DNA of 64,000 bases from Geodermatophilus saharensis. GTDB taxonomy: Bacteria > Actinomycetota > Actinomycetes > Mycobacteriales > Geodermatophilaceae. Shown here in pieces: positions 17,610-27,604 of the stretch. The stretch lies in the NCBI RefSeq assembly GCF_900188205.1, contig NZ_FZOH01000001.1, positions 468,359 to 532,358 of the forward strand, given 5' to 3'. The notes beneath the pieces were generated by a model. It worked only from the letters and a program-made list of their open reading frames with translations, was not told where the DNA came from and did not search any database. The first letter of the stretch is position 1; each line of letters starts with the position of its first letter. Position numbers and translations under genes: made by a program.

Positions 17610-18338
17610 ATGGAGATCGTGGTCCGTGGCCGCAACGTCGAGGTGCCGGAGCACTACCGGCAGCACGTGGAGGACAAGGTCGGCCAGCTCGAGCGGTTCG
17701 ACGGCAAGCTGTCCCGCATCGACGTCGAGTTGTTCCACGAGAAGAACCCCCGACAATCCGCCAACTGCCAGCGCGTGGAGATCACCCTGCGCGGCAAGGG
17801 GCCGGTGGTCCGCGCCGAGGCCAGCGCGCCGGACTTCTACGCCGCCCTGGACCTGAGCTGCGCCAAGCTCGACAACCGCCTGCGCCGCGCCAACGACCGC
17901 CGGCGCGTGCACCACGGCCGGCGCACGCCGCCCAGCGTCCGTGTCTCCGCCGCCGACGCCGCCCCGCTGCAGACCCCGGCGGTGGGCGTCCCCGACCTCG
18001 ACGAGCAGCTCGGCCAGCAGGTCGACGGCGAACCGCTGGTCACCGACCTCGACGAGCACCTGCCGGGGCGGATCGTGCGGGAGAAGCACCACCCCGCCAC
18101 CCCGATGACCGTCGACCAGGCCCTGCTCGAGATGGAGCTCGTGGGGCACGACTTCTACCTCTTCCACTGCGCCGACACCGGCCGGCCGACCGTCGTCTAC
18201 CGGCGGCACGCCTTCGACTACGGCCTCATCCGGCTGGTCGACCCGCCGATCGGCGAGGCCGGCGCCGCCGCGTCCGCCACCGCCCAGCCGGCCGCCGCCC
18301 CGCCGACCTCGACCGAGCCCACGGTCGTCCCGCGCTGA
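17610..18338 (+). CDS. hpf: Long-form ribosome hibernation promoting factor
   Basis: 242 residues. The N-terminal HPF/RaiA domain (MEIVVRGRNVEVPEHYRQHV, about residues 1-105) blocks the decoding centre. A basic linker follows, and the C-terminal dimerisation domain is VREKHHPATPMTVDQALLEM ... GHDFYLFHCADTGRPTVVYRR ... YGLIRLVDPP (about residues 152-215). The long form makes 100S ribosome dimers in stationary phase. It sits between comF and secA as in other actinobacteria. ATG with GGGAGG 6 nt upstream. A bidirectional terminator follows. Confidence 0.95.
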   Translation: MEIVVRGRNVEVPEHYRQHVEDKVGQLERFDGKLSRIDVELFHEKNPRQSANCQRVEITLRGKGPVVRAEASAPDFYAALDLSCAKLDNRLRRANDRRRVHHGRRTPPSVRVSAADAAPLQTPAVGVPDLDEQLGQQVDGEPLVTDLDEHLPGRIVREKHHPATPMTVDQALLEMELVGHDFYLFHCADTGRPTVVYRRHAFDYGLIRLVDPPIGEAGAAASATAQPAAAPPTSTEPTVVPR

Positions 18339-18343
18339 CACCT

Positions 18344-18377
18344 CGCGGGGACCCGGCCGCGTCGCCGGGTCCCCGCG
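18344..18377. terminator. Bidirectional hairpin terminator between hpf and the GNAT gene
   Basis: A perfect 14-bp stem CGCGGGGACCCGGC (18344-18357) / GCCGGGTCCCCGCG (18364-18377) with a 6-nt loop fills the 40-bp gap between convergent stops. Confidence 0.85.
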
Positions 18378-18378
18378 C

Positions 18379-18948
18379 TCAGTCGCCGGCCACCCGGCCG
18401 AAGAGCACCGCGTCGCCGTGCGTGCCGTCGGGGTAGTCGAGGCACCGGCGCACCACGCCCTCCTCGGTGAAGCCCGCGCGCCGCGCCACCGCCTGCGACG
18501 GGGTGTTGGCCACGTCGGTGAACAGGTGCACCCGCGGCGCCCCGCGGGCCAGCGCCCAGCCGGCCAGCCCCGCGGCGGCCTCCGCGGCGTAGCCGCGGAG
18601 GCGGGCCCACGGGGCGATCCAGTAGCCGATCTCCGGCCCCAGGCGGCCGCCGGTCAGGTGGTGCAGCCCGCAGGCGCCGACGAAGACGCCGTCGGCCTCG
18701 ATCGCGCACCCGAGGTCGGTGCCGGCGGCGCGGCCGCCCGGGGCGACCCGCAGCACGAAGTCGGCCGCGGAGTCCCGGGTGTAGGGGGAGGGCAGCGCGG
18801 TCAGCCAGCGCCGGGTCGTCGGGTCCTGGCAGGCGCGGAAGACGGGGTCGACGTCGTCCTCGCGCATCGGGCGCAGCAGCAGGCGGGCGGTGGGCACGAC
18901 CTCGGTGGTGAGGTCGACGCCGGTCAGGTCCAGGGCCGCGGGGGACAC
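18379..18948 (-). CDS. GNAT-family N-acetyltransferase (RimJ/RimL type)
   Basis: 189 residues. TARLLLRPMREDDVDPVFRA is the typical RimJ/L opening, followed by LGCAIEADGVFVGACGLHHL, EIGYWIAPWARLRGYAAEAA (acetyl-CoA pyrophosphate loop, here RLRGYA in place of RxxGxG/A) and LFTDVANTPSQAVARRAGFTEEG. It transfers an acetyl group from acetyl-CoA to an amine; the target is not readable. It starts 10 nt downstream of the PPOX gene stop, with TGAGGATGG as likely ribosome site, so both are one operon. Confidence 0.85.
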   Translation of the reverse strand: MSPAALDLTGVDLTTEVVPTARLLLRPMREDDVDPVFRACQDPTTRRWLTALPSPYTRDSAADFVLRVAPGGRAAGTDLGCAIEADGVFVGACGLHHLTGGRLGPEIGYWIAPWARLRGYAAEAAAGLAGWALARGAPRVHLFTDVANTPSQAVARRAGFTEEGVVRRCLDYPDGTHGDAVLFGRVAGD

Positions 18949-18958
18949 CGGCCCATCC

Positions 18959-19351
18959 TCAGGCGTTGCCCAGCACCCGGTCGACCGAGATCTCCAGGAC
19001 CACCCGCTGCGGGTTCTCGCGGGGGGCGCGGTAGCGCTGCGCGTAGCGCGCCTCGGCGTCGGCCACCGACGCGGCGTCGTCGCGGACCACGGCCGTTCCC
19101 TCCAGGGTCAGCCACCGCCGGCCGTCGACCTGGCAGACGGCCACCCGCGCCTGCCCGTCGCGCACGTGCCGCGCCTTGGCCGACCCGCGCGAGGTGATCA
19201 CCCGGGCGGTGGCGGTGGCGGGGTCGAAGGTGACGCCGACCGGGACGACGTGCGGGCTGCCGTCGGCGCGCAGCGTGGTCAGCGTGGCCAGGTGGCGCTC
19301 GGTGAGGAAGGCGAGCAGTTCCGGCGCGAGATCGTGCGGGTCGTGGGCCAC
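18959..19351 (-). CDS. PPOX-class, probably F420-dependent, oxidoreductase
   Basis: 130 residues, the usual length for the split-barrel flavin/F420-binding family. Motifs: [60 protein letters not shown] and a C-terminal [12 protein letters not shown]. Actinobacterial relatives reduce substrates with F420H2 (TIGR03618-like). The substrate is unknown. The GTG start coincides exactly with the predicted +1 of a TAACCT box, so the mRNA is probably leaderless. It is upstream of, and likely co-transcribed with, the GNAT gene. Confidence 0.8.
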   Translation of the reverse strand: MAHDPHDLAPELLAFLTERHLATLTTLRADGSPHVVPVGVTFDPATATARVITSRGSAKARHVRDGQARVAVCQVDGRRWLTLEGTAVVRDDAASVADAEARYAQRYRAPRENPQRVVLEISVDRVLGNA

Positions 19352-19357
19352 GCGGAG

Positions 19358-19363
19358 AGGTTA
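19358..19363 (-). promoter_or_regulatory. -10 box of a leaderless PPOX-GNAT transcript
   Basis: TAACCT on the minus strand; predicted +1 at 19351 is the G of the GTG start. Confidence 0.55.
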
Positions 19364-19393
19364 GGTGGCCGCGACGGCGGGCACCGGCCGCGC

Positions 19394-20095
19394 GTGGAGC
19401 TGGCGGGGGCGCGGGTGCTGGTGGCCGGTGCGACGGGGGCGCTGGGCGGGGACCTGGCGCGGGCGCTGGCCGGGGCCGGCGCGCGGGTGGCGCTGAGCGG
19501 GCGCGACGACGGCCGGCTGCAGGCGCTGGCCGCCGAGCTCGGTGGGGCGCCGGCGCGGGCCGCGGACGCCGTCGACGTCGAGGCGGTCCGGGTCGCGGTC
19601 GGGCACGCCGCGGCGGCCCTCGGTGGCCTCGACGCCGTCGTCGTCGCGTGGGGGGTGGTCGCCTTCGGGCCGGCCGCCGAGGCCGACGACGCGGTCACCG
19701 AGGAGCTGTTCGCCGTCAACACGCTGGCGCCGATGAGCCTGGTGCGCGCCGCGCTGCCCCACCTGGCCGACGGCGGCGCCGTCGTCCTGCTGTCGGCGAT
19801 CGTGGCCGACGCCCCCACGCTGGGCATGGCCGAGTACTCGGCGAGCAAGGCGGCGCTGTCGGCGTGGGCCGCGGTGCTGCGGCGGGAGCTGCGCGGCCGG
19901 TCGATCGCGGTCCTCGACGTGCGGCCCCCGCACGTCGACACCGGCCTGGTCGACCGGGCGCTCGCCGGCACCCCGCCCCGGCTGCCCGCCGGGCACGACC
20001 GCGGCGAGGTGGTGGGCGCGGTGCTCGACGGCCTCCGCGAGGGGGCCAGGGAGGTCGTCCTCGACCCGCGGGAGAAGCGCCTGGTCCGGCGCTGA
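19394..20095 (+). CDS. Short-chain dehydrogenase/reductase
   Basis: 233 residues from GTG. The classical SDR layout is present: nucleotide loop VLVAGATGALGGDLARAL (TGxxxGxG-like), ALSGRDDGRLQAL, then the active site with Ser in VVLLSAIVAD, Tyr and Lys in AEYSASKAALSAWA, and the substrate/cofactor PPHVDTGL region. NAD(P)-dependent oxidation or reduction of an unidentified substrate. No good ribosome site is visible and the start is chosen from the family N-terminus. It is divergent from the PPOX gene and 60 bp upstream of secA. Confidence 0.85.
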   Translation: MELAGARVLVAGATGALGGDLARALAGAGARVALSGRDDGRLQALAAELGGAPARAADAVDVEAVRVAVGHAAAALGGLDAVVVAWGVVAFGPAAEADDAVTEELFAVNTLAPMSLVRAALPHLADGGAVVLLSAIVADAPTLGMAEYSASKAALSAWAAVLRRELRGRSIAVLDVRPPHVDTGLVDRALAGTPPRLPAGHDRGEVVGAVLDGLREGAREVVLDPREKRLVRR

Positions 20096-20142
20096 ACCGC
20101 CGCGGGCCGCGTGCGGCCTCCCCGGCATGCCCGGCGGGCCGC

Positions 20143-20148
20143 CTACGC
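20143..20148 (+). promoter_or_regulatory. -10 box of a near-leaderless secA mRNA
   Basis: TACGCT; predicted +1 about 20155, one base before the GTG at 20156. Confidence 0.5.
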
Positions 20149-20155
20149 TGGACCC

Positions 20156-23224
<3,069 letters not shown>

Positions 23225-23246
23225 CACCGGCACCTGCGACACCCCC

Positions 23247-23282
23247 GGCGCCCCGCAGACCCGTCGAGGTCGGCGGGGCGCC
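23247..23282. terminator. Hairpin terminator between secA and the serine hydrolase
   Basis: GGCGCCCCGC (23247-23256) / GCGGGGCGCC (23273-23282), with inner GACC/GGTC (23258-23261 with 23268-23271). The genes are convergent and both could use it. Confidence 0.75.
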
Positions 23283-23313
23283 GTCGTCGTGGCGGTGGGG
23301 GGGGCGGGGGTGC

Positions 23314-24432
23314 TCAGCGGGTGACCGCGTCGACGACGGCGGTCATCAGCGCGTGGTGGTCGTAGGCGCGGGTGGTGTTGGCCATGACGACGACCCCCAG
23401 GCCCAGGTCCGGGTAGAGCCGCATGGCGTTCCAGAAGCCGCCGCCGGTGCCCCAGTGCTCGACGAAGCCCGGGGTGGCGTGGCGGTCGGCGGGGCGGCGG
23501 AACCAGCCCAGGCCCAGGTCGAACGGCCGCCCCGGCGTGGCGATGGTGCGCATCGCGCGTGCGGACCCCGCCGTCAGGACCCGGGTGCCGTCGATGGTGC
23601 CCTCGGCCAGGTGCAGCCGCAGCAGCCGGGCGGCGTCGGTGGCGGTGCCGACGAGACCGCCGTAGCCGGCGCCGGCCACCCGGAACGGGCGCAGCGCCAC
23701 CTGCTCGCCGTGCCGGTCGCCGACGATCCCGCTCGGCAGCACCGCCCGGAGGACCGGGGTCAGCGGCCGGGGCAGCCGCACGTACCCGGTCGCGTACTCG
23801 GCGCCGGGCCGGTGCGCGTAGCCGGTGGCGGTCATGCCGGCCGGCTGCAGCAGCACCCGCCGCACGTGGTCGGTGAACCGTTCCCCGGTGACGGTGGCGA
23901 GCACCTCGGCGAGGACGAGGTAGCCGAGGTTGGAGTAGCGCGCCGGCGCCCCGGCGGGCCGCGTGGGGCGGTCGTGCCGCGCCGACACCCGCCGGACGAC
24001 GGCGTCGACCTCGGCCTCCGGAGCGTCGGCCGGCAGCACCCAGCGCACCGGCAGGGGGTTGCCCGCCCCGGCCGTGTGGTCGAGCAGCTGGCGCACCCGC
24101 GGCTGCTCCCCCGACCGGGCCGCGAACCGGGGCACCAGGTCGCACACCGGGGCGTCGAGGTCCAGCCGATCCTCGTCGGCCAGCCGCATCGCCACGGTCG
24201 CGGTGGCGATCTTCGACATCGAGAACCACGGGTACCCGGTGTCGGCGGTGGCCGGCCGCCGGGTGGCCAGGTCGGCGTACCCGTAGCCCCGGGCGGCCAG
24301 CAGCCGGTCGGGGCCGGTGACGGCGACGGTGAGACCCGGCACGCGGTGGCGGGTCATCAGCTCGGTGACGGTGCCCCGGACGTCGTCGAGCACGGTGGGC
24401 TCAGCGGGGCGGGTGGACGAGGTCGGGGACAT
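23314..24432 (-). CDS. Serine hydrolase, beta-lactamase class C/EstB-like
   Basis: 372 residues, no signal peptide. The three catalytic motifs of the class C/DD-peptidase fold are in order: SMSK (nucleophile Ser71, Lys74), YSN in APARYSNLGYLVLAEVL, and HWGTGG replacing the KTG triad. VRQLLDHTAGAG is the usual family signature. Lack of an export signal argues for a cytoplasmic esterase/amidase rather than a wall-active enzyme. Its first 32 bases overlap the 3' end of the MarR gene on the same strand, implying coupling and control by that regulator. Confidence 0.88.
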   Translation of the reverse strand: MSPTSSTRPAEPTVLDDVRGTVTELMTRHRVPGLTVAVTGPDRLLAARGYGYADLATRRPATADTGYPWFSMSKIATATVAMRLADEDRLDLDAPVCDLVPRFAARSGEQPRVRQLLDHTAGAGNPLPVRWVLPADAPEAEVDAVVRRVSARHDRPTRPAGAPARYSNLGYLVLAEVLATVTGERFTDHVRRVLLQPAGMTATGYAHRPGAEYATGYVRLPRPLTPVLRAVLPSGIVGDRHGEQVALRPFRVAGAGYGGLVGTATDAARLLRLHLAEGTIDGTRVLTAGSARAMRTIATPGRPFDLGLGWFRRPADRHATPGFVEHWGTGGGFWNAMRLYPDLGLGVVVMANTTRAYDHHALMTAVVDAVTR

Positions 24433-25033
24433 CTCGGGTGCCTTCCTGCCGTCGTGATCGGACGAAGTCGACGTAGGCGCGGACGTGCGCCTCCTCGGCA
24501 GCTGTCAGCGGGGGGCCCGCGTAGGTGAGCCGGGCGGTGGTCTCCGGTGCCGCGGTCGCCACGGTGTAGGGCCGCGGGTCCAGGCCGCCGACCTCGCGCA
24601 GGGCGGCGTCCATCCGCTGCAGGGCGGCCCGCTGCCTCGGCTCGTCCGGGCCGAGCGCGGCGGCGAGCGCGCGAGTGGCGGCGAAGAAGGTCTCCGCGGC
24701 GCGCGCGTGGGCCTCCTCCCCGGCCGGGGTCAGTGCGAGCAGCCGGGACCGGCCGTCGGCGGGGTTGGGCCGCTGCTCCACGTGCCCGCGCTGCTGCAGC
24801 CGGCGGACCTGCGTGGAGATCGTCGTCGGGCGCATCGCGGTCCAGCGGGCTACCTGCGTCGCCGTCGTCGGACCGAAGCGGCGGAGCAGGGAGTAGAAGC
24901 CGAACTCCTCCCCGGACAGGCCGCCCTCCTCGGTGAGGACGTCGTCCAGCGCTCCGGAGACGAGGTGGTTGACGAGCCAGAGGTCGAAGAGCACCGACAT
25001 CTGCGGTGTGCCGGTGGGAGCCTCCTGCGACAT
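24401..25033 (-). CDS. MarR-family transcriptional regulator
   Basis: 210 residues from ATG 25033. The winged-helix core reads LSGEEFGFYSLLRRFGPTTATQVARWTAMRPTTISTQVRRLQQRGHVEQRPNPADGRSRLLALTPAG (recognition helix plus the wing with DxRS/R); a longer than usual C-terminal part follows. ATG 25033 is chosen because the promoter (-10 complement of 25041-25046) puts +1 at about 25034, so any start further upstream would lie in the promoter. An imperfect palindrome overlaps that promoter, so autoregulation is likely. It is co-transcribed with the serine hydrolase. Confidence 0.88.
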   Translation of the reverse strand: MSQEAPTGTPQMSVLFDLWLVNHLVSGALDDVLTEEGGLSGEEFGFYSLLRRFGPTTATQVARWTAMRPTTISTQVRRLQQRGHVEQRPNPADGRSRLLALTPAGEEAHARAAETFFAATRALAAALGPDEPRQRAALQRMDAALREVGGLDPRPYTVATAAPETTARLTYAGPPLTAAEEAHVRAYVDFVRSRRQEGTRDVPDLVHPPR

Positions 25034-25040
25034 GACGCAG

Positions 25041-25078
25041 ACCGTACGACTTCGCACCACTTCCGTGCAAGTCCGTAC
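25041..25078 (-). promoter_or_regulatory. MarR promoter with overlapping palindromic operator
   Basis: Minus strand: -35 TTGCAC (complement of 25065-25070), 18-nt spacer, -10 TACGGT (complement of 25041-25046). An imperfect palindrome 25044-25078 has arms GTACGACTTCGCAC and GTGCAAGTCCGTAC, covering both boxes. This is the expected arrangement for a self-repressing MarR protein. Confidence 0.6.
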
Positions 25079-25097
25079 TGGATCGTTGGGCGCCGCG

Positions 25098-25634
25098 TCA
25101 CCCGATGGACAGTGCGGTGCAGCGCCAGTGCCCGCCGACGCCCTCCAGGCGTGCCGCGACCGCGTGCGCCCGACCCGCCCGGCGCGCCACCGCGCTGACC
25201 TCGGCCACGCCGTCGACCGGCTCGCAGACGTGCACCGGCCCGAGCAGCACCGGCGTCGTCCCCCCGGCGCACCACGCCGGGCGCCGTCCCGCCAGCAGGG
25301 CGCCGTGCACGCCGGGCGCGGTCAGCCGCTGGACCTGGGACAGTGGCCGCCGCCCCGCCAGCGCCTCGAGCACGGTGGTGAACAGCAGCCGTCCGGCGGC
25401 GCGCGGGTCCGGCAGCCGGGCGCGCGCGGACCAGGCCGGGCCGAGCAGATCGGCCCGGCGGCCGCCGTCGGCGGCCGGCCGGGGTCCGGGGCGGTGCGGC
25501 GGCCGCGGCGGCGGGGTGGTCGGGTCGACCAGCGCCACGACCGGGCCGCGCAGTGGTGGGTGGAGCGCGGGGACGATGGTCAGCCGCGGAGCGAGGTCGG
25601 CGGTGGGCGCGGCGGTGCGCGGCGAGGCGGTCAC
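25098..25634 (-). CDS. DUF6459/Rv3235-like protein
   Basis: 178 residues from a GTG with GGGAG about 6 nt upstream. The N-terminal half is Pro/Arg-rich and low complexity. The C-terminal half has the conserved core RLLFTTVLEALAGRRPLSQVQRLTAPGVHGALL ... VCEPVDGVAEVSAVARRAGRAHAVAARLEG ... WRCTALSIG, which I associate with the actinobacterial family of Rv3235 (also encoded near secA). The fold resembles a small beta-rich NTF2-like domain, but that is a guess. Function unknown. It lies downstream of the LysM gene on the same strand. Confidence 0.65.
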   Translation of the reverse strand: MTASPRTAAPTADLAPRLTIVPALHPPLRGPVVALVDPTTPPPRPPHRPGPRPAADGGRRADLLGPAWSARARLPDPRAAGRLLFTTVLEALAGRRPLSQVQRLTAPGVHGALLAGRRPAWCAGGTTPVLLGPVHVCEPVDGVAEVSAVARRAGRAHAVAARLEGVGGHWRCTALSIG

Positions 25635-25741
25635 GGGGGCTCCCGGGGGGTCGGGTCGGTGGCGGTCGGCGCGGGCCGGGGGAGCGGCCGTGGGTGCTGC
25701 GGTGCTGTCGGGGTCGGGCCGGCGGCGCCGGGCCGGTGGGG

Positions 25742-26443
25742 TCAGGCCGGTGGGCGCAGAACCTGCCCGGGCAGCAGCAGGTCGGGGTCGTCGCCGATGA
25801 CGGCGGCGTTGACGGTGCGCCAGCGGTCGACGGCGGTGAGGACCTCGGCCTCGGTCGGGTGCCGGCCGGTGCGCGCCTGCAGGTCGGCCCCGGCGATGGA
25901 CCACAGGCACTCGCCGCGCAGCACGACGTGGTCGGCCGGAGTCGGTCCGGGCCGGTCGGGGGCGGCGGGCCCGGGCGGTGCCGGCCAGTCGGGGACCGTG
26001 GCGGCCGGGGCCCGGGTGGGCCAGTCGGGCACGGACGGCGCCCGGGTGTCGGCCGCCGCCACGACCACCGGGGCGCCGGCCGCGGTGGTGCAGGCGGTCA
26101 GCGTCGGCGCCGTCACCAGGCCGATGCCCAGGGCCAGGGCGGCCGCGCGCCGCCCCGAGGCGGGCAGCAGCCCGCGCAGCAGCACCCGGGCGGCCGCGCC
26201 GGCGAGGCCGGGCAGGGCCGACAGCGCGGTGAGGGCCAACCCGAGGGCGCCCCAGGTCCACACCAGCCAGGCGACCGCGGCGACCCCGGTGAGCAGCACG
26301 GTCTCCGGGCCGGCGGCGTCGACGACGCGCTGCAGGTCGAGTCCGTGGGCGGGGAGAGCCGGCAGGTCGGGCGTGAGCGCCCCCAGCCCGGCCGCGACCG
26401 CGGCCATCACCGCCGTCGTGACGACGAGTCGACGACCCGACAT
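25742..26443 (-). CDS. LysM-domain membrane protein
   Basis: 233 residues from ATG with GAGAGGAGG upstream. Membrane helices at the N-terminus (LVVTTAVMAAVAAGLGAL), middle (VLLTGVAAVAWLVWTWGALGLALT) and about 100-118 (RAAALALGIGLVTAPTLTACT), then a Pro-rich stretch and a C-terminal LysM domain (HVVLRGECLWSIAGADLQ ... VNAAVIGDDPDLLLPGQVLR). LysM binds peptidoglycan or related glycans. It pairs with the DUF6459 gene; together they probably form an envelope-associated unit of unknown job. It diverges from the gene at 26528 across a region with tandem repeats. Confidence 0.8.
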   Translation of the reverse strand: MSGRRLVVTTAVMAAVAAGLGALTPDLPALPAHGLDLQRVVDAAGPETVLLTGVAAVAWLVWTWGALGLALTALSALPGLAGAAARVLLRGLLPASGRRAAALALGIGLVTAPTLTACTTAAGAPVVVAAADTRAPSVPDWPTRAPAATVPDWPAPPGPAAPDRPGPTPADHVVLRGECLWSIAGADLQARTGRHPTEAEVLTAVDRWRTVNAAVIGDDPDLLLPGQVLRPPA

Positions 26444-26470
26444 CTGACCTCCTCTCCATGCGTCGACGCA

Positions 26471-26520
26471 CCAAAGCAGACAAACGCAAGCAAACGCAAG
26501 GGTTTGAGTGGAGCTAGGCT
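26471..26520 (+). promoter_or_regulatory. Tandem 10-bp repeats and -10 box in a divergent promoter
   Basis: CAAACGCAAG occurs twice in perfect tandem (26481-26490, 26491-26500), with a weaker related unit before it (26471-26480, 6 of 10 matching). TAGGCT (26515-26520) then predicts +1 near 26527, one base before the ATG at 26528. The A-rich repeats stand out from the surrounding GC-rich DNA and cover the -35 region, so an activator or repressor binding in helical register is likely. Confidence 0.5.
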
Positions 26521-26527
26521 CGCGGTC

Positions 26528-27097
26528 ATGCGCTGGCAGCAGCTGTTCGCCGACCTGCAGGCGGAGTTCGACGAGGCCACCGCGGCCGAGGAGCGCGCCC
26601 AGCTGCCGTCCCGGTCGCGGGCGGAGACGGGGGCGGTCCGGCTGACGGAACGGCTCGGCGGGGCGCTGGGGGAGCGGGTGTCGCTGCGCTGCCGGGGCGC
26701 CGGCGAGGTGGCCGGCCGGCTGGAGGAGGTGGGGCCGGACTGGGCGCTGCTCACCGACGACACCGGGCGGGAGGTGCTGGCGGCGCTGCCGGCCGTCGTG
26801 GCGGTGTCCGGCCTGCTGCGGTCGACGGCGGCCGCCGAGCCGGCGTCACCGGTGCGGGCGGCGCTGGACCTGCGGCGAGCGCTGCGCGGGCTGGCGCGCG
26901 ACCGCAGCGCCGTGGCGGTGCTGTGCGACGACGGCGGGGTGCTGACCGGGACCGTCGACCGGGTCGGTGCCGACTTCGTGGAGCTGGCCGAGCACGCGCC
27001 CGACGAGTTCCGGCGGCCCGGGGCCGTGCGGTCGGTGCGGGCGGTGGTGCTCGGGGCGGTGGCGGTGGTGCGGACGCTGACGCCCGGCGCCGCCTGA
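26528..27097 (+). CDS. Conserved hypothetical protein, possible SH3/Sm-like fold
   Basis: 189 residues, soluble, ATG start, probably leaderless. It opens MRWQQLFADLQAEFDEATAA, then RVSLRCRGAGEVAGRLEEVGPDWALLTDD and a second similar strand set near the end (VAVLCDDGGVLTGTVDRVGADFVELAEH). The two repeats of a 'V-x-G-x-hydrophobic-D-hydrophobic-V-G' pattern suggest paired small beta-barrels. No enzyme motif is visible. It converges on the HTH gene with only 2 bp between stops. I do not recognise a named family. Confidence 0.7.
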   Translation: MRWQQLFADLQAEFDEATAAEERAQLPSRSRAETGAVRLTERLGGALGERVSLRCRGAGEVAGRLEEVGPDWALLTDDTGREVLAALPAVVAVSGLLRSTAAAEPASPVRAALDLRRALRGLARDRSAVAVLCDDGGVLTGTVDRVGADFVELAEHAPDEFRRPGAVRSVRAVVLGAVAVVRTLTPGAA

Positions 27098-27099
27098 GC

Positions 27100-27393
27100 T
27101 CAGCCGCGGGAGCGGCGGCCCCGGGGGGGCGCGGAGCCGGCCGGCGCCTCGGCCGGCGCGTCGGGGTCGGCCGTGGCGGAGTCGTCGGCGGGAGGCACGG
27201 CACCGGCGCGCGCCTCGGCGTACTTCTGCTGGATGAACCGCTCGAGCTCGTCGGTCTCCACCCGCCACTGGCCGCGGCCGCCGATCTGGATGGCGATCAG
27301 CTCGCGGCGCCGTACGAGCGCGTAGACCTGCGCCCACGAGACGTTGAGGATCTCGGCGACGTCGTCGAGGGTCAGGAAGCGCGGTGTGGGCAT
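27100..27393 (-). CDS. Small MerR-like/excisionase-type HTH protein (BldC-like)
   Basis: 97 residues from ATG with GGAGAG upstream. FLTLDDVAEILNVSWAQVYALVRRRELIAIQIG is an HTH_17-type DNA-binding domain like BldC, and GRGQWRVETDELERFIQQKYAEA completes the winged unit. The acidic/Pro-rich tail ending RGRRSRG is variable. BldC-like proteins bind direct repeats cooperatively and regulate development in streptomycetes. Candidate targets nearby are the tandem 10-bp repeats at 26481 and the inverted repeat at 27452, but that is inference. Confidence 0.85.
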   Translation of the reverse strand: MPTPRFLTLDDVAEILNVSWAQVYALVRRRELIAIQIGGRGQWRVETDELERFIQQKYAEARAGAVPPADDSATADPDAPAEAPAGSAPPRGRRSRG

Positions 27394-27451
27394 GGCTCTC
27401 CGTCCGGTCGCGCACCAGTCTGGCAGCAACGCACTCACCCGTGCGCATCTC

Positions 27452-27473
27452 GTCCACACCCGAACGTGTGGAC
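27452..27473. promoter_or_regulatory. Inverted repeat between the HTH gene and the CpaB-like gene
   Basis: GTCCACAC (27452-27459), 6-bp spacer, GTGTGGAC (27466-27473): a perfect 8-bp inverted repeat in the 211-bp divergent gap. It is operator-like. No convincing -10 box was found for either flanking gene. Confidence 0.45.
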
Positions 27474-27604
27474 AGCCGGTGCACGCAACCGCGTCCGTAT
27501 CGCATCATCTGCGTCCGACCGCGCGCTGACCGCCGGTCGCGTCCGTGTCCGCCGGGAGGCGGACCGCCCGGGCCGTCCCGGACGACCACGAGGAGGAGTG
27601 CCCG

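Noticed and set aside
25034-25060. Start at 25060 for the MarR protein
   Set aside because: It would place nine codons inside the promoter and operator; the family N-terminus begins after ATG 25033.
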